This document shows positions 8,173 through 15,751 of a stretch of DNA of 20,030 bases, piece after piece. Source of the DNA: an uncultured Collinsella sp. (GTDB lineage Bacteria; Actinomycetota; Coriobacteriia; Coriobacteriales; Coriobacteriaceae); NCBI GenBank assembly GCA_938023905.1, contig CALJCO010000130.1, forward strand, positions 1-20,030, given 5' to 3'. Position numbers and translations under genes: made by a program. The notes beneath the pieces are model-generated. The model was not told the origin of the DNA and did no database searches. It worked only from the letters and a program-made list of their open reading frames with translations. Position 1 is the stretch's first letter. Each line of letters starts with the position of its first letter.

Positions 8173-9336
8173 ATGCGCAAGATTAAAACCATCGACGACA
8201 TTACCAAGGACGGCAAAGTCGAATTTGGCGAGGGCTACGAGTTTGTGGGCACCGCCGAGGAGGCCGACGCTATTCTGATGCGCTCCACCGACCTGCACGG
8301 CCACGAGCTGCCCGAGGGCATCCGCGCCATCGCCCGCTGCGGCGCCGGCGTCAACAACATCCCCGTCGAGGAGTACGCCAAGAAGGGCGTCGTCGTCTTT
8401 AACTCCCCCGGTGCCAACAGCAACGCCGTCAAGGAGCTCGTCCTGGGCATGCTGGTGCTTTCGAGCCGCGGCGTCGTGCAGTCGATGAACTGGGTGCGCG
8501 ACAACGCCGACGACCCCGAGATCCAGGTCGACGCCGAGAAGGCCAAAAAGGCCTTTGTGGGCCGCGAGCTCAAGGGCAAGCGCATCGGCGTCATCGGCCT
8601 GGGCAACGTAGGCTCCAAGGTCGCCAACGCCTGCGTCGACCTGGGCATGGACGTCTACGGCTATGATCCGTTCATTTCCGTCGAGCACGCGTGGGTGCTG
8701 AGCCGCGAGGTGCAGCGCGTGGGCACGCTCGAGGATCTGTGCCGCGGCTGCGACTACCTCACCGTGCACGTGCCCAGCAAGGCAGACACCATCGGCATGA
8801 TCAGCACCGAGCAGATTAACCTGCTGGCGCCCGACGCCGTGCTCATCAACTACGCGCGCGAGACCATCATTGACGAGGACGCCGTCGACGCCGCCCTGCG
8901 CGAGGGCAAGCTCAGCTGGTTTAGCTGCGACTTTGCCACGCCCAAGACCGTCAAGATGCCCAATACGTTTATCACCACGCATTCGGGCGCCGGCACCGGC
9001 GAGGCCGAGGCCAACTGCGCCGACATGGCCATCAGCGAGCTCAAGGATTACCTGGAAAACGGCAACATCGCGCACAGCGTCAACTACCCCGCCTGCAGCA
9101 TGGGCAAGGCGCGCGCCGCAAGCCGCATTGCCTGCCTGCATGCCAACGTGCCCAACATGATCGGCCAGATCACGGCCATTCTCGCCAAGGACAACGCCAA
9201 TGTGCAGCGCATGACCAACGAGTCCGCTGGCGAGAACGCCTACACCATGTTCGACACCGATGAGCACCTGGACGGCAGCACGATCGAGGCGCTCAAGCAG
9301 ATTCCGTCGATGTATCGCGTGCGCGTGATTAAATAG
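8173..9336 (+). CDS. serA: Phosphoglycerate dehydrogenase (short, clostridial-type SerA)
   Basis: Predicted NAD-dependent 3-phosphoglycerate dehydrogenase, first step of serine synthesis, cytosolic, paired with SerC. The 387-residue product belongs to the short clostridial/Bacteroidetes type. It has the substrate domain with GAGVNNIP (57-64) and SPGANSNAVKE (78-88), the Rossmann motif GLGNVG (142-147) with GYDPF (163-167), catalytic Arg229 (NYARE) and His270 (TTHSGAG), and an ACT-like regulatory tail at about 317-387 that usually senses serine. AAGGAG at 8161-8166 sits six bases before the ATG. Odd point: where the family normally keeps a catalytic acidic residue, shortly after the DF dipeptide (253-254), this protein reads ATPKT with no Asp or Glu. 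It may be altered in activity or use a substitute. A terminator follows. Confidence 0.92.
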   Translation: MRKIKTIDDITKDGKVEFGEGYEFVGTAEEADAILMRSTDLHGHELPEGIRAIARCGAGVNNIPVEEYAKKGVVVFNSPGANSNAVKELVLGMLVLSSRGVVQSMNWVRDNADDPEIQVDAEKAKKAFVGRELKGKRIGVIGLGNVGSKVANACVDLGMDVYGYDPFISVEHAWVLSREVQRVGTLEDLCRGCDYLTVHVPSKADTIGMISTEQINLLAPDAVLINYARETIIDEDAVDAALREGKLSWFSCDFATPKTVKMPNTFITTHSGAGTGEAEANCADMAISELKDYLENGNIAHSVNYPACSMGKARAASRIACLHANVPNMIGQITAILAKDNANVQRMTNESAGENAYTMFDTDEHLDGSTIEALKQIPSMYRVRVIK

Positions 9337-9376
9337 CGCCGGTGCCAAGCCTGCCAGACAGACCACGAAGCCCATT

Positions 9377-9413
9377 CGCCCCCTCCCGTTTTCACGAAAC
9401 GGGGGGCGATTTT
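9377..9413 (+). terminator. Rho-independent terminator after serA
   Basis: A GC-rich stem (from CGCCCCC at 9377 to GGGGGGCG ending at 9408, one small bulge, TCAC-type loop) is followed by TTTT at 9410-9413, ending the serC-serA unit. Confidence 0.85.
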
Positions 9414-9686
9414 GTTGCTCCGGACGTCTTTAAAATGATACCCAGAACAAGTTTTTTCAGATAATCGATAGTGAGGCTCCAGTCGCTAAGCACGCCCGCT
9501 TTGATAAACAGCTTTATCAGGGACTTTAGTAGGTAAAAATCGGTCTCTATGTGCCGAATGTAAGTTGACTGTCTATTTTCCGAAACAACTTATTCTAGAT
9601 AGCATTTTTAGGGTCCCTCCAAGGCAAAATTGAAGCCTTTTTGCGACCAGAACTCTAGCTCGCGCTACCGTTTACCCACCGCGCGA
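9414..9686. other. AT-rich intergenic region downstream of the first nuclease gene
   Basis: These 273 bases are visibly lower in GC than the flanking serA gene and hold no supported gene. Inverted repeats seen: TGATAAA/TTTATCA (9502-9519), TAAGTTG/CAACTTA (9561-9592) and a weak hairpin with T-run, AAGGC/GCCTT (9621-9642). The composition suggests that it belongs to the same acquired segment as the nuclease gene. Confidence 0.5.
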
Positions 9687-10736
9687 CTACATTCCCGCCC
9701 AATCGATAAAAATCTCCTCACGAAGCCGCCGTTCGAGCTCCTGCTGTCGCGGCGTCTTGTCTTTCAGCGGCACATCGAGATAGGACATGATGAGCTCCAT
9801 CACCACGCGGAAGGCATCGAAGTCGGCCAGCTGACCATAGGTCATCAGAACGACGGGATATCCCATGGCTTGCAAGGCCGTCGTTCGATCGGAGTCCGAG
9901 ATCTTGGATTCAATGGATCCGTGAATGGCTTTACCTTGGCATTCAACCAGACACTCTCGACTGCCGTCCTTATTTGCCAGCAGGATATCGGCATAGCGCC
10001 TATCAAGCCCCGAAATCAGGCGGGCGCTGCGCGTCATACGAATCTCAACGTTATTGGTAAGGCTCAGCCCTTCGCCGCCGCGCAACCTCGTAAGGCCAAA
10101 CAGCATCGAAGCCTGGACCTCGAGCGGCGATGCTGCCACCCCCGTAATGCATTTCGCGGCTCGTATGAACGTTTTAGCGCCGCGGAGCCCCCGGACCTTA
10201 TCGACGAACTCTGTAAGCTCAGAGAGCTCGATCAAGGGAGGTCGTTTCCACAAGTCCGTTGGATTCCCCGAGACATCCTTTACGTTTTCCCAGCCCGACC
10301 GTGCGTCACTCCATCGGCTCCCATATGCCTGCTCAAGTGCCGACTTTACCTGAGGCGCAATCTTGCACACGGCAAAGGTACCGCACATCTCATACATGCA
10401 CATGATTAGACGCTCGTTTGAGACCGAGGAAGCCAGAGTCAGCAGGGTAAAGAGTGGGGACGCAACATCGAGGCCAAACTCCGTCTGCCGCACGGAATCA
10501 AACGGCCTCTCCCCGTTCCAAACATGCCTGACAATGCGATCGCCCTTACGTCCGCAGCTGCCCTGCGCCAACACGTGTAACGGGGTGCCCAGGAAATGCG
10601 TGACGAGCGGATGCTCACATAGGTGCTCCCTGCGCGGATCGTCCGCAGAATCGGGCAGGTCCGGCATTATTGCCAAGACCTGTGGAGGTATCCGGTGATA
10701 CCGAAAGGCAGATATGTCGCACAGCATGTCGTCCAT
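9687..10736 (-). CDS. Putative PD-(D/E)XK nuclease with AbiEi/DUF559-like architecture, paralog 1
   Basis: Not a named gene. The 349-residue product aligns along its length with the protein at 18977-19981. Shared features here are an N-terminal segment DISAFRYHRIPP (7-18), a middle YEMCGTFAV (115-123), SPLE (203-206), an aspartate in YADILL (D250), VECQGKAIH with E265 (264-272), R-x6-MGYPV (284-295) and a charged C-terminal helix (about 331-343). The E...D...ExxG order fits the restriction-endonuclease fold of DUF559/Vsr-like proteins; nuclease activity is inferred. The N-terminus resembles AbiEi-type promoter-region domains in actinobacterial DUF559 proteins. The ATG at 10736 is chosen because the paralog starts at the equivalent place; no Shine-Dalgarno is visible, but a perfect 12-bp palindrome lies three bases upstream. 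Codon use is more AT-rich than neighbours. Divergent from the M20 peptidase gene. Confidence 0.65.
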   Translation of the reverse strand: MDDMLCDISAFRYHRIPPQVLAIMPDLPDSADDPRREHLCEHPLVTHFLGTPLHVLAQGSCGRKGDRIVRHVWNGERPFDSVRQTEFGLDVASPLFTLLTLASSVSNERLIMCMYEMCGTFAVCKIAPQVKSALEQAYGSRWSDARSGWENVKDVSGNPTDLWKRPPLIELSELTEFVDKVRGLRGAKTFIRAAKCITGVAASPLEVQASMLFGLTRLRGGEGLSLTNNVEIRMTRSARLISGLDRRYADILLANKDGSRECLVECQGKAIHGSIESKISDSDRTTALQAMGYPVVLMTYGQLADFDAFRVVMELIMSYLDVPLKDKTPRQQELERRLREEIFIDWAGM

Positions 10737-10739
10737 GAA

Positions 10740-10751
10740 GGGTACGTACCC
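10740..10751. promoter_or_regulatory. 12-bp palindrome at the start of nuclease paralog 1
   Basis: GGGTACGTACCC is a perfect palindrome three bases upstream of the proposed ATG, where an SD would normally be. It could be an autoregulatory operator or simply chance; a few such palindromes are expected by chance in 20 kb. Confidence 0.25.
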
Positions 10752-10841
10752 GCTGCGTCGCTTGTAAACCCGCTCGGACGGCAAACGCGCTGGCTCGGCC
10801 TGCGAACGGTAAATACTGCCACGCCCACGTCGCGGATCTCT

Positions 10842-10880
10842 CAGGAGGCTTACAATCGGTTTGGAAAGCAAACTGATTGT
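10842..10880 (+). promoter_or_regulatory. Competing translation signals for the M20 peptidase
   Basis: CAGGAGG at 10842-10848 could serve a TTG at 10861 (12-base spacing), while GTGAGG at 10875-10880 serves the ATG at 10891. TACAAT at 10851-10856 could instead be a -10, in which case only the ATG start is possible. The ATG is preferred. Confidence 0.35.
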
Positions 10881-10890
10881 GAGGTTGCAT

Positions 10891-12111
10891 ATGGTTGATG
10901 AGGACTTTGCCTGGCGGCTTGCGCAGGAGCTTGTGCGGATCGACAGCTCAGACCCGGGCGCGTATGAGGATGAAATTGAGCGCTTCATTAAGAGGCTCAT
11001 TGAGCAGCAGCTGGCACAACTTGATAGTTCTGCGCTCGATGCCGTGCAGATTGAAGAGCTCGAAGTGCTGCCCGGGCGCCGCAACCTTAAAGTCACCGTG
11101 CCGGGCCAAAGCGACGAGCCGCGGCTGGTCTATATCTGCCACATGGATACCGTCACCTTGGGCGATGGCTGGGACGCAGACATCGCACCGCTTGGGGCGG
11201 TTGTGCGCGACGATAAACTCTATGGCCGCGGTGCCTGCGATATGAAGGGTGGCCTGGCCTGCGCTATTGCCGCACTGATCCATACGCTCGAGCGCGTGGC
11301 GGCGGATGGCGCGTTGCCCCGCCGCGGCTTTTCGCTCATCTGCTCGGTCGACGAGGAAGACTTTATGCGCGGCTCAGAGGCCGCGATCGATGCCGGCTGG
11401 GTCGGCTCGCGTGAATGGGTGCTGGACACCGAACCCACCGACGGACAGATTCAGGTGGCGCACAAGGGGCGCACGTGGTTCGAGATTGAAATGGCTGGCG
11501 TAACGGCGCATGCGAGCCAGCCGTGGAAGGGCGCGGATGCCGTCGCCGCCATGGCCGAGGTCGTGTGTTCGCTCCGTCGCGTGTTTGTGGCGCTGCCCGC
11601 GCACGATGAACTGGGGTCTTCGACCATCACGTTTGGCCAAATCGAGGGCGGATATCGCCCCTATGTCGTGCCCGACCGCGCCAAAGTCTGGGTCGACATG
11701 CGTCTGACCCCGCCGACCGATACGGCCGCCGCGACGCGCATGGTAGAGCAGGCCATCGCCGTCGCCGAAGCCGCCGTTCCCGGTTGCCATGGCAGCTACA
11801 CCGTGACGGGCGACCGCCCCGCCATCGAGCGCGACCCGAACTCTCCCCTTCTAGCAGCGCTCAAGCGTGCCGCCGATGACGTGACGGACGCGGACACGAC
11901 CGTCGGCTTCTTTACCGGCTACACCGACACCGCCGTCATTGCCGGCAAGACAGGCAACCGCAATTGCATGAGCTACGGTCCCGGGTCGCTCGCGCTCGCA
12001 CACAAGCCCAACGAATATGTGCCCCATGCCGATATCGTTCGTTGTCAGCAGGTGCTAATCGCGCTCGCCGATAACGTGCTCTGGGACGCGAGCGGCCAAG
12101 TTGGGGCATAA
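10891..12111 (+). CDS. M20-family metallopeptidase/deacylase (ArgE/DapE-like)
   Basis: Cytosolic zinc hydrolase cleaving an amide bond in a peptide or N-acyl amino acid; ArgE, DapE, peptidase T-like and carboxypeptidase roles are all possible. From the ATG the product has 406 residues, usual for the family. The two-metal site is intact: CHMD (H84, D86), GACDMKGG (D117), DEED (E155/E156, catalytic Glu and metal ligand), DTEP (D179) and the distal AHKPNE (H371). The dimerisation-domain histidine is in TAHASQPWKGADA (H207). An alternative TTG start at 10861 would add 10 residues. It is divergent from the nuclease gene; the DUF1015-like gene begins 39 bases downstream and may share its transcript. 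Confidence 0.88.
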   Translation: MVDEDFAWRLAQELVRIDSSDPGAYEDEIERFIKRLIEQQLAQLDSSALDAVQIEELEVLPGRRNLKVTVPGQSDEPRLVYICHMDTVTLGDGWDADIAPLGAVVRDDKLYGRGACDMKGGLACAIAALIHTLERVAADGALPRRGFSLICSVDEEDFMRGSEAAIDAGWVGSREWVLDTEPTDGQIQVAHKGRTWFEIEMAGVTAHASQPWKGADAVAAMAEVVCSLRRVFVALPAHDELGSSTITFGQIEGGYRPYVVPDRAKVWVDMRLTPPTDTAAATRMVEQAIAVAEAAVPGCHGSYTVTGDRPAIERDPNSPLLAALKRAADDVTDADTTVGFFTGYTDTAVIAGKTGNRNCMSYGPGSLALAHKPNEYVPHADIVRCQQVLIALADNVLWDASGQVGA

Positions 12112-12150
12112 TAAGCCGCGAACAAACCGACTCGTGCGTTAGGACCGCCC

Positions 12151-12834
12151 ATGAAAGCACTTCCGTTTCCCTGCATCCGCCCGGCTCAGGACCGCGTACT
12201 CGAGGCGCTGCCTGCAATGGGCAGCATCCTGAGCGGCAACGATGCTCTGCGCGGAGCCCTTGCCGATGGCCTGATGCTCAAGGACCCGGGTGCGGCGTAT
12301 TACGTGTACGAATGCTCGGGCGAGCCGGGACGCGTGACGGGTGTCGTGGCGATCTGCCCGACGAGTGTACTTGCGGACGGCAAGGGCGATGGCAGCGCCG
12401 ACGTGGCCGCCGCCGCGCGCGCGATCGCCGAGCTCAAGGTGCAGCCGCGCCCCGTGTCGCTCGCCTACGAGGCCTCGCCCGTCATGGATATCATCCTGGG
12501 CGCCGCCAAAGAGGGCGCGTCGCTCTACGCCGTCACCGACCCCGCGGGCATTACGCACCGCGCGTGGGAGGTCAAGCGCGAGGACGCCGTCGGGGCCATC
12601 CGCGCTATGCTCGACCAAGCACCGGAGCCGGCACTGACCGACGACCCCGCCTACGCCGCCGCTCTGACCGGGGCGTCGCAGCTGCTGGCCGATGAGGCCC
12701 GTGCCGCCGGAACGTACACCGGCAAGGAGCCGTTCAACTTTACCGTTGCCGTGCTCTTCCCCGCCGCGCAGGTCAGCGGCGCCGCGCCGCAAGTTCCGAC
12801 AGGTCTGCTCACGCACCAGGTCGCGCGGTTCTAG
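12151..12834 (+). CDS. Short DUF1015-family protein, probably degenerate
   Basis: Function unknown; DUF1015 proteins are commonly encoded beside serC-serA in anaerobic Firmicutes and Bacteroidetes. This 227-residue product follows the family in order: an N-terminal PFPCIRP (5-11), YYVYECSGEPGRVTGVVAI (50-68), ITHRAWEV (134-141), and a C-terminal GKEPFNFTVAVLFPAAQ (191-207) like the GEEEFNFFLAVLFP block of full proteins. Full-length members have about 400 residues; this one stops soon after that block. The family's ADGHHR motif is replaced by TDDPAY (163-168). Either the protein has lost the ancestral activity or it is a lineage-specific form. TTAGGA at 12139-12144 precedes the ATG. It lies 39 bases after the peptidase gene and ends before a strong terminator. 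Confidence 0.75.
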   Translation: MKALPFPCIRPAQDRVLEALPAMGSILSGNDALRGALADGLMLKDPGAAYYVYECSGEPGRVTGVVAICPTSVLADGKGDGSADVAAAARAIAELKVQPRPVSLAYEASPVMDIILGAAKEGASLYAVTDPAGITHRAWEVKREDAVGAIRAMLDQAPEPALTDDPAYAAALTGASQLLADEARAAGTYTGKEPFNFTVAVLFPAAQVSGAAPQVPTGLLTHQVARF

Positions 12835-12879
12835 CAAGACCAGACCGCCCAGCACAAAAATCGGCAGCTCAACAAACAG

Positions 12880-12920
12880 GGGGCGGAGATGCAGCAGGTA
12901 CATGCATCTCCGCCCCTTTT
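12880..12920 (+). terminator. Rho-independent terminator after the DUF1015-like gene
   Basis: GGGGCGGAGATGCA (12880-12893) pairs perfectly over 14 bp with 12903-12916, loop of 9, followed by TTTT at 12917-12920. Confidence 0.9.
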
Positions 12921-12962
12921 GCGTCGAGAAGTAAGTCGGCGACCCGCACCGCCACGCCCAAA

Positions 12963-13598
12963 CTACCCGCGCTGCGGACCCGCGGCAGCCACGAGCGGCT
13001 CAAGCCCCAGCTCGCGCGCGTAGTCTTCCTGCGTAAAGATCTCAACCAGTTCAAACGTATCGGTCGTATCGTCAAACACGAAATGCAGCACCGAGCAGTT
13101 GCCCGGCACGCGCTCGCGCTCGTCGGCCGCCGCTCCCCTCACGTGGTCCAAAAACTCCTTGATGGCCGATCCGTGGCTCACCGCAAGGACGCACTCGTGG
13201 TCCGGGCGTCGCATGAGTTCGGTCAGCGTCGCCACCATGCGCTCGCGCACCTGGATCTGGCCCTCGCCGCCAAATTGACGATAGAAATCGCGCCACGGGC
13301 GCTCGGGCATGAGCATCACGCGCTCGGCCTCAAAGTCGCCAAAGAACCACTCACGCAGGCCGTCCAGGCGCTCGTACGCCAAGCCCGGCCACAAGTTGGC
13401 GATAGTCTGCTCGGTGCGATGAAGCGTGGAGGTGTAGGCATGATCGGGCTCAATGCCGCGCGCACGTAAAAACATGCCGGCGCGCGCCGCCTGGTCGCAA
13501 CCCAACTGCGTAAGCGGCGAATCACTCCACCCCTGAATGATACGCTTAAGATTGAATATCGTCTGTCCATGACGGACCAGATACAGGTCTTTATTCAT
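12963..13598 (-). CDS. Histidine phosphatase family protein (phosphoglycerate mutase-like), copy A
   Basis: Cytosolic phosphatase or mutase of the 2H-phosphatase clan; the substrate (a sugar phosphate, phosphoserine or a nucleotide) is unknown. The 211-residue product has LVRHGQT with the phospho-accepting His10, LREWFFGDFE with E83, and VLAVSHGSA with His142. GWSDSPLTQLG (23-33) is also typical. The ATG at 13598 follows GAAAGGA; the frame is open 17 codons further but without a ribosome site. Copy B ends 17 bases upstream on the same strand and shares the spacing of all catalytic residues, so this is a tandem duplication and likely a two-gene operon. The C-terminus is about 30 residues longer than in copy B. 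Confidence 0.88.
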   Translation of the reverse strand: MNKDLYLVRHGQTIFNLKRIIQGWSDSPLTQLGCDQAARAGMFLRARGIEPDHAYTSTLHRTEQTIANLWPGLAYERLDGLREWFFGDFEAERVMLMPERPWRDFYRQFGGEGQIQVRERMVATLTELMRRPDHECVLAVSHGSAIKEFLDHVRGAAADERERVPGNCSVLHFVFDDTTDTFELVEIFTQEDYARELGLEPLVAAAGPQRG

Positions 13599-13615
13599 AG
13601 GGGTCCTTTCGTTCG

Positions 13616-14158
13616 TTACCAACCCAAGAGCGAAAACGCCCCGTCGCAATAGCCAAAATGAAGCACGGCACCGTTGTCGGGCAGCTCTCCCCCGCCAGTC
13701 ACATACTCAAGAAACTCCTGGCAAGCTGAGCCGTGGGAAACCGCCAGCACGCAGTCGTGCTGCGGCCTGGTCATGATGCGGGACAGCGCCGCGACCATGC
13801 GCGACTGAAGCTGCACTTCCGACTCGCCGCCAAAGGCCACCGGATAATCGCCCCAGGGCTGCGGCGGCATCTCGCGATTTGATGTGCCCTCCAGCGAGCC
13901 AAAATGCCACTCACGCAGGTCATCGACCAGCTCAATGGAACGGCCCTCGCCAACGATAAGCTCGGCCGTATGCCGCGCCCGGCCCAACGGCGAGGAATAC
14001 ACATGATCAAAGGCCACGCCACGCGCCGCAAACGCCGTACGCGCCGTCAGCGCCTGCTCGCGCCCGTGCGCCGTAAGCGGCGAATCGTGCCAGCCCTGCA
14101 AAATGCTCTGCACATTGAGCTCAGTCTGCCCATGCCGCACCAAATACAGATCTGCCAC
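13616..14158 (-). CDS. Histidine phosphatase family protein, copy B
   Basis: A 180-residue histidine phosphatase with LVRHGQT (His9), LREWHFGSLEG (E83) and VLAVSHGSA (His142). E83 and H142 occupy the same residue numbers as in copy A. The start is GTG at 14158, chosen because a GGGGAGGG ribosome site lies just before it and the conserved ADLYLVRHG follows at once; the longer open frame upstream runs through a hairpin repeat and is not family-like. It is upstream of copy A in a probable two-gene unit. Length is at the short end for the family. A phosphoserine-phosphatase role would complete the serine pathway started by SerA and SerC, but that is speculation from context only. Confidence 0.85.
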   Translation of the reverse strand: MADLYLVRHGQTELNVQSILQGWHDSPLTAHGREQALTARTAFAARGVAFDHVYSSPLGRARHTAELIVGEGRSIELVDDLREWHFGSLEGTSNREMPPQPWGDYPVAFGGESEVQLQSRMVAALSRIMTRPQHDCVLAVSHGSACQEFLEYVTGGGELPDNGAVLHFGYCDGAFSLLGW

Positions 14159-14175
14159 ACACCCTCCCCTCGTAC

Positions 14176-14206
14176 CACCACAAAGGGGACAGGAGCCTTT
14201 GTGGTG
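14176..14206. repeat. REP-like hairpin (GTCCCC type)
   Basis: CACCACAAAGG at 14176-14186 pairs perfectly over 11 bp with 14196-14206 across a 9-base loop GGACAGGAG. Its 16-mer CCACAAAGGGGACAGG at 14180-14195 is the inverted copy of 41-56. A short T-run follows on the plus strand, opposite to the transcription of both flanking genes, so a repeat is a better reading than a terminator. Confidence 0.6.
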
Positions 14207-14241
14207 ATTTTGCCGCCGGATTGCACCGCAACGACGCACAA

Positions 14242-14913
14242 CTACAGCAGCACGTCGGCAAGCGGACGCTTGGGTACGTGGTGCACCTGCGCCTCGTCGC
14301 GCCAATAATTGATGGAGCCGTCGGGGTTGGAATCGATCGCATCGATCACCTGTGTCTCGGCCGGAACGCCAAAGGCCATGATCAGCTTGAGCTCATACTT
14401 GTCGTTATCGAGCCCAATGGCATCGATCGCGCGGGGCGTAAAGGCCTTGAACATGCAGGCTGCCACCTCGGGCGTGGCGCTGCGGGCGGCGAGCATCATC
14501 GTCTGCGCGGCAATGCCCGTGTCGACCTCGGTAATGGGAGCGGCAGGCTTGCCCGGAACGGCGCGCTCGGCCAGAATCGCGATATAGCCGGTCGGGCGCT
14601 CGCCCTCGGCAGGACCCGGCCAATCCTTAAACGCGCCGGCCCATGCAAGCTCGTCAAATACACGCGCGCAGTCCTCTGCACCGCTTACCACATGAAAACG
14701 CAGACGCTGAGCATTGGCACCGCAGGGAGCCAGGTGCGCCAGTTCCGCCAGCTCGAGCAAAAACTCGCGCGGCACGCGCATGGACTCGTCAAAGCGACGG
14801 CACGTACGGGCACGACGGACCAGCGCATCAAACGCTTCCAGACCGAGCTTTTCGCAACCTTGCTTTGCCATCGATTCGACACTCGACGGTGCCTCGGGAA
14901 CTGCTTCGTTCAT
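14242..14913 (-). CDS. Nitroreductase family protein
   Basis: Flavin (FMN) oxidoreductase fold, probably a cytosolic homodimer reducing nitro, quinone or other acceptors with NAD(P)H; physiological substrate unknown. The 223-residue product has RRARTCRRFDE (33-43), the usual N-terminal Arg cluster contacting FMN phosphate, then LAELAHLAPCGANAQ (55-69), the P/S-xx-N-x-Q type flavin segment, and a C-terminal MAFGVPAE that corresponds to the glycine-containing FMN loop. The ATG at 14913 follows a GGGGGT-like weak ribosome site; the open frame continues upstream but looks non-coding. It faces divergently to the HdeD-like gene. An inverted repeat in the gap could regulate it. Confidence 0.85.
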   Translation of the reverse strand: MNEAVPEAPSSVESMAKQGCEKLGLEAFDALVRRARTCRRFDESMRVPREFLLELAELAHLAPCGANAQRLRFHVVSGAEDCARVFDELAWAGAFKDWPGPAEGERPTGYIAILAERAVPGKPAAPITEVDTGIAAQTMMLAARSATPEVAACMFKAFTPRAIDAIGLDNDKYELKLIMAFGVPAETQVIDAIDSNPDGSINYWRDEAQVHHVPKRPLADVLL

Positions 14914-14939
14914 AGGGACCCCCAATACAAGCCAATTGT

Positions 14940-14958
14940 CCTTAGGAAAATCTAACCT
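14940..14958. promoter_or_regulatory. TTAGG/CCTAA inverted repeat in the nitroreductase upstream region
   Basis: TTAGG-AAAATCTAA-CCTAA lies about 30 bp upstream of the nitroreductase start, in the divergent promoter region shared with the HdeD-like gene. Arms of only 5 bp, so the operator reading is weak. Confidence 0.25.
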
Positions 14959-15148
14959 AAAACGTAGGCAATAACGAACAGGGCTGCAATGTTCTACACC
15001 TGTTGAATAGAAAATCGCGACGTGGGGAACAACGGAAACAATTCGGGGCCTTTGGGTTACGTTTCGCCCTCCCCGACCCATACGTCAGCGCCCTTAGGGG
15101 ATACTGGTTGTAACGATCAAGGCTTACGCCGCACGGAAAGGAGACATT

Positions 15149-15751
15149 ATGGGCATCTTTAAGAACGATGACCAAAAATCGAGCCAGTTTGGATTTGACG
15201 AGAAAAGCATGGCGGGCAAAGCCGTCAAGGCCGTGCGCTGGATTTACGCCATCACGGGCGTCGTGGCGCTCATTGCTGGTATCGCGCTGCTTTTTGCACC
15301 CGCTAAGTCCCTCGTCTTTTTGACGACCGTCCTGGGTTTTTACTTTGTAATCACCGCTGCCATCAGGTTGTTCACTGCCATTTTTGAGCCGCTGCTGCCC
15401 ACCGGCTGGCGCGTGACGAGCATCATCTCAAACCTACTCATTATCTTGGGCGGCGTCATAATCCTGCGCAACCAGGCCTTCTCGACCGCGACGCTCACCA
15501 CGATGGTAGTTATCGTGGCCGGCTTTGGCTGGATTGTCGAAGGTGTCATGTCCATTCTGGAGTCCGAGCTTTCGTCCAACCGTGCCCTCGCCATCCTGAG
15601 CGGCGCACTCTCCATCATCGCCGGCATGTTCGTGTTTATCTATCCGCTGTGGTCGGCCAAGATGCTCGTCATCTTTAGCGGCGCCGCGCTGCTGGTGTTT
15701 GGCGTAACGCTGATTGTTCGCGCTATTCAATTTGGCAAACTGGTGCACTAG
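15149..15751 (+). CDS. HdeD-like (DUF308) six-helix membrane protein
   Basis: Small integral membrane protein of the HdeD/DUF308 family, linked in E. coli to acid resistance; its role here is unknown. The 200-residue product has a soluble N-terminus of about 28 residues and six predicted helices near 29-49, 56-78, 90-107, 116-136, 147-164 and 170-191. These are arranged as repeated two-helix DUF308 units, each with a GxxxLxxG-like small-residue pattern (for example VVALIAGIALL and ALSIIAGMFVF). AAAGGAG at 15137-15143 precedes the ATG. Its TAG is immediately followed by the ATG of the next gene with no gap, so the pair is translationally coupled. Confidence 0.9.
   Translation: MGIFKNDDQKSSQFGFDEKSMAGKAVKAVRWIYAITGVVALIAGIALLFAPAKSLVFLTTVLGFYFVITAAIRLFTAIFEPLLPTGWRVTSIISNLLIILGGVIILRNQAFSTATLTTMVVIVAGFGWIVEGVMSILESELSSNRALAILSGALSIIAGMFVFIYPLWSAKMLVIFSGAALLVFGVTLIVRAIQFGKLVH

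Noticed and set aside
10737..11096. Upstream extension of nuclease paralog 1
   Set aside because: It overlaps the start of the M20 peptidase and is Ser-rich shadow sequence; alignment with paralog 2 begins near 10736.
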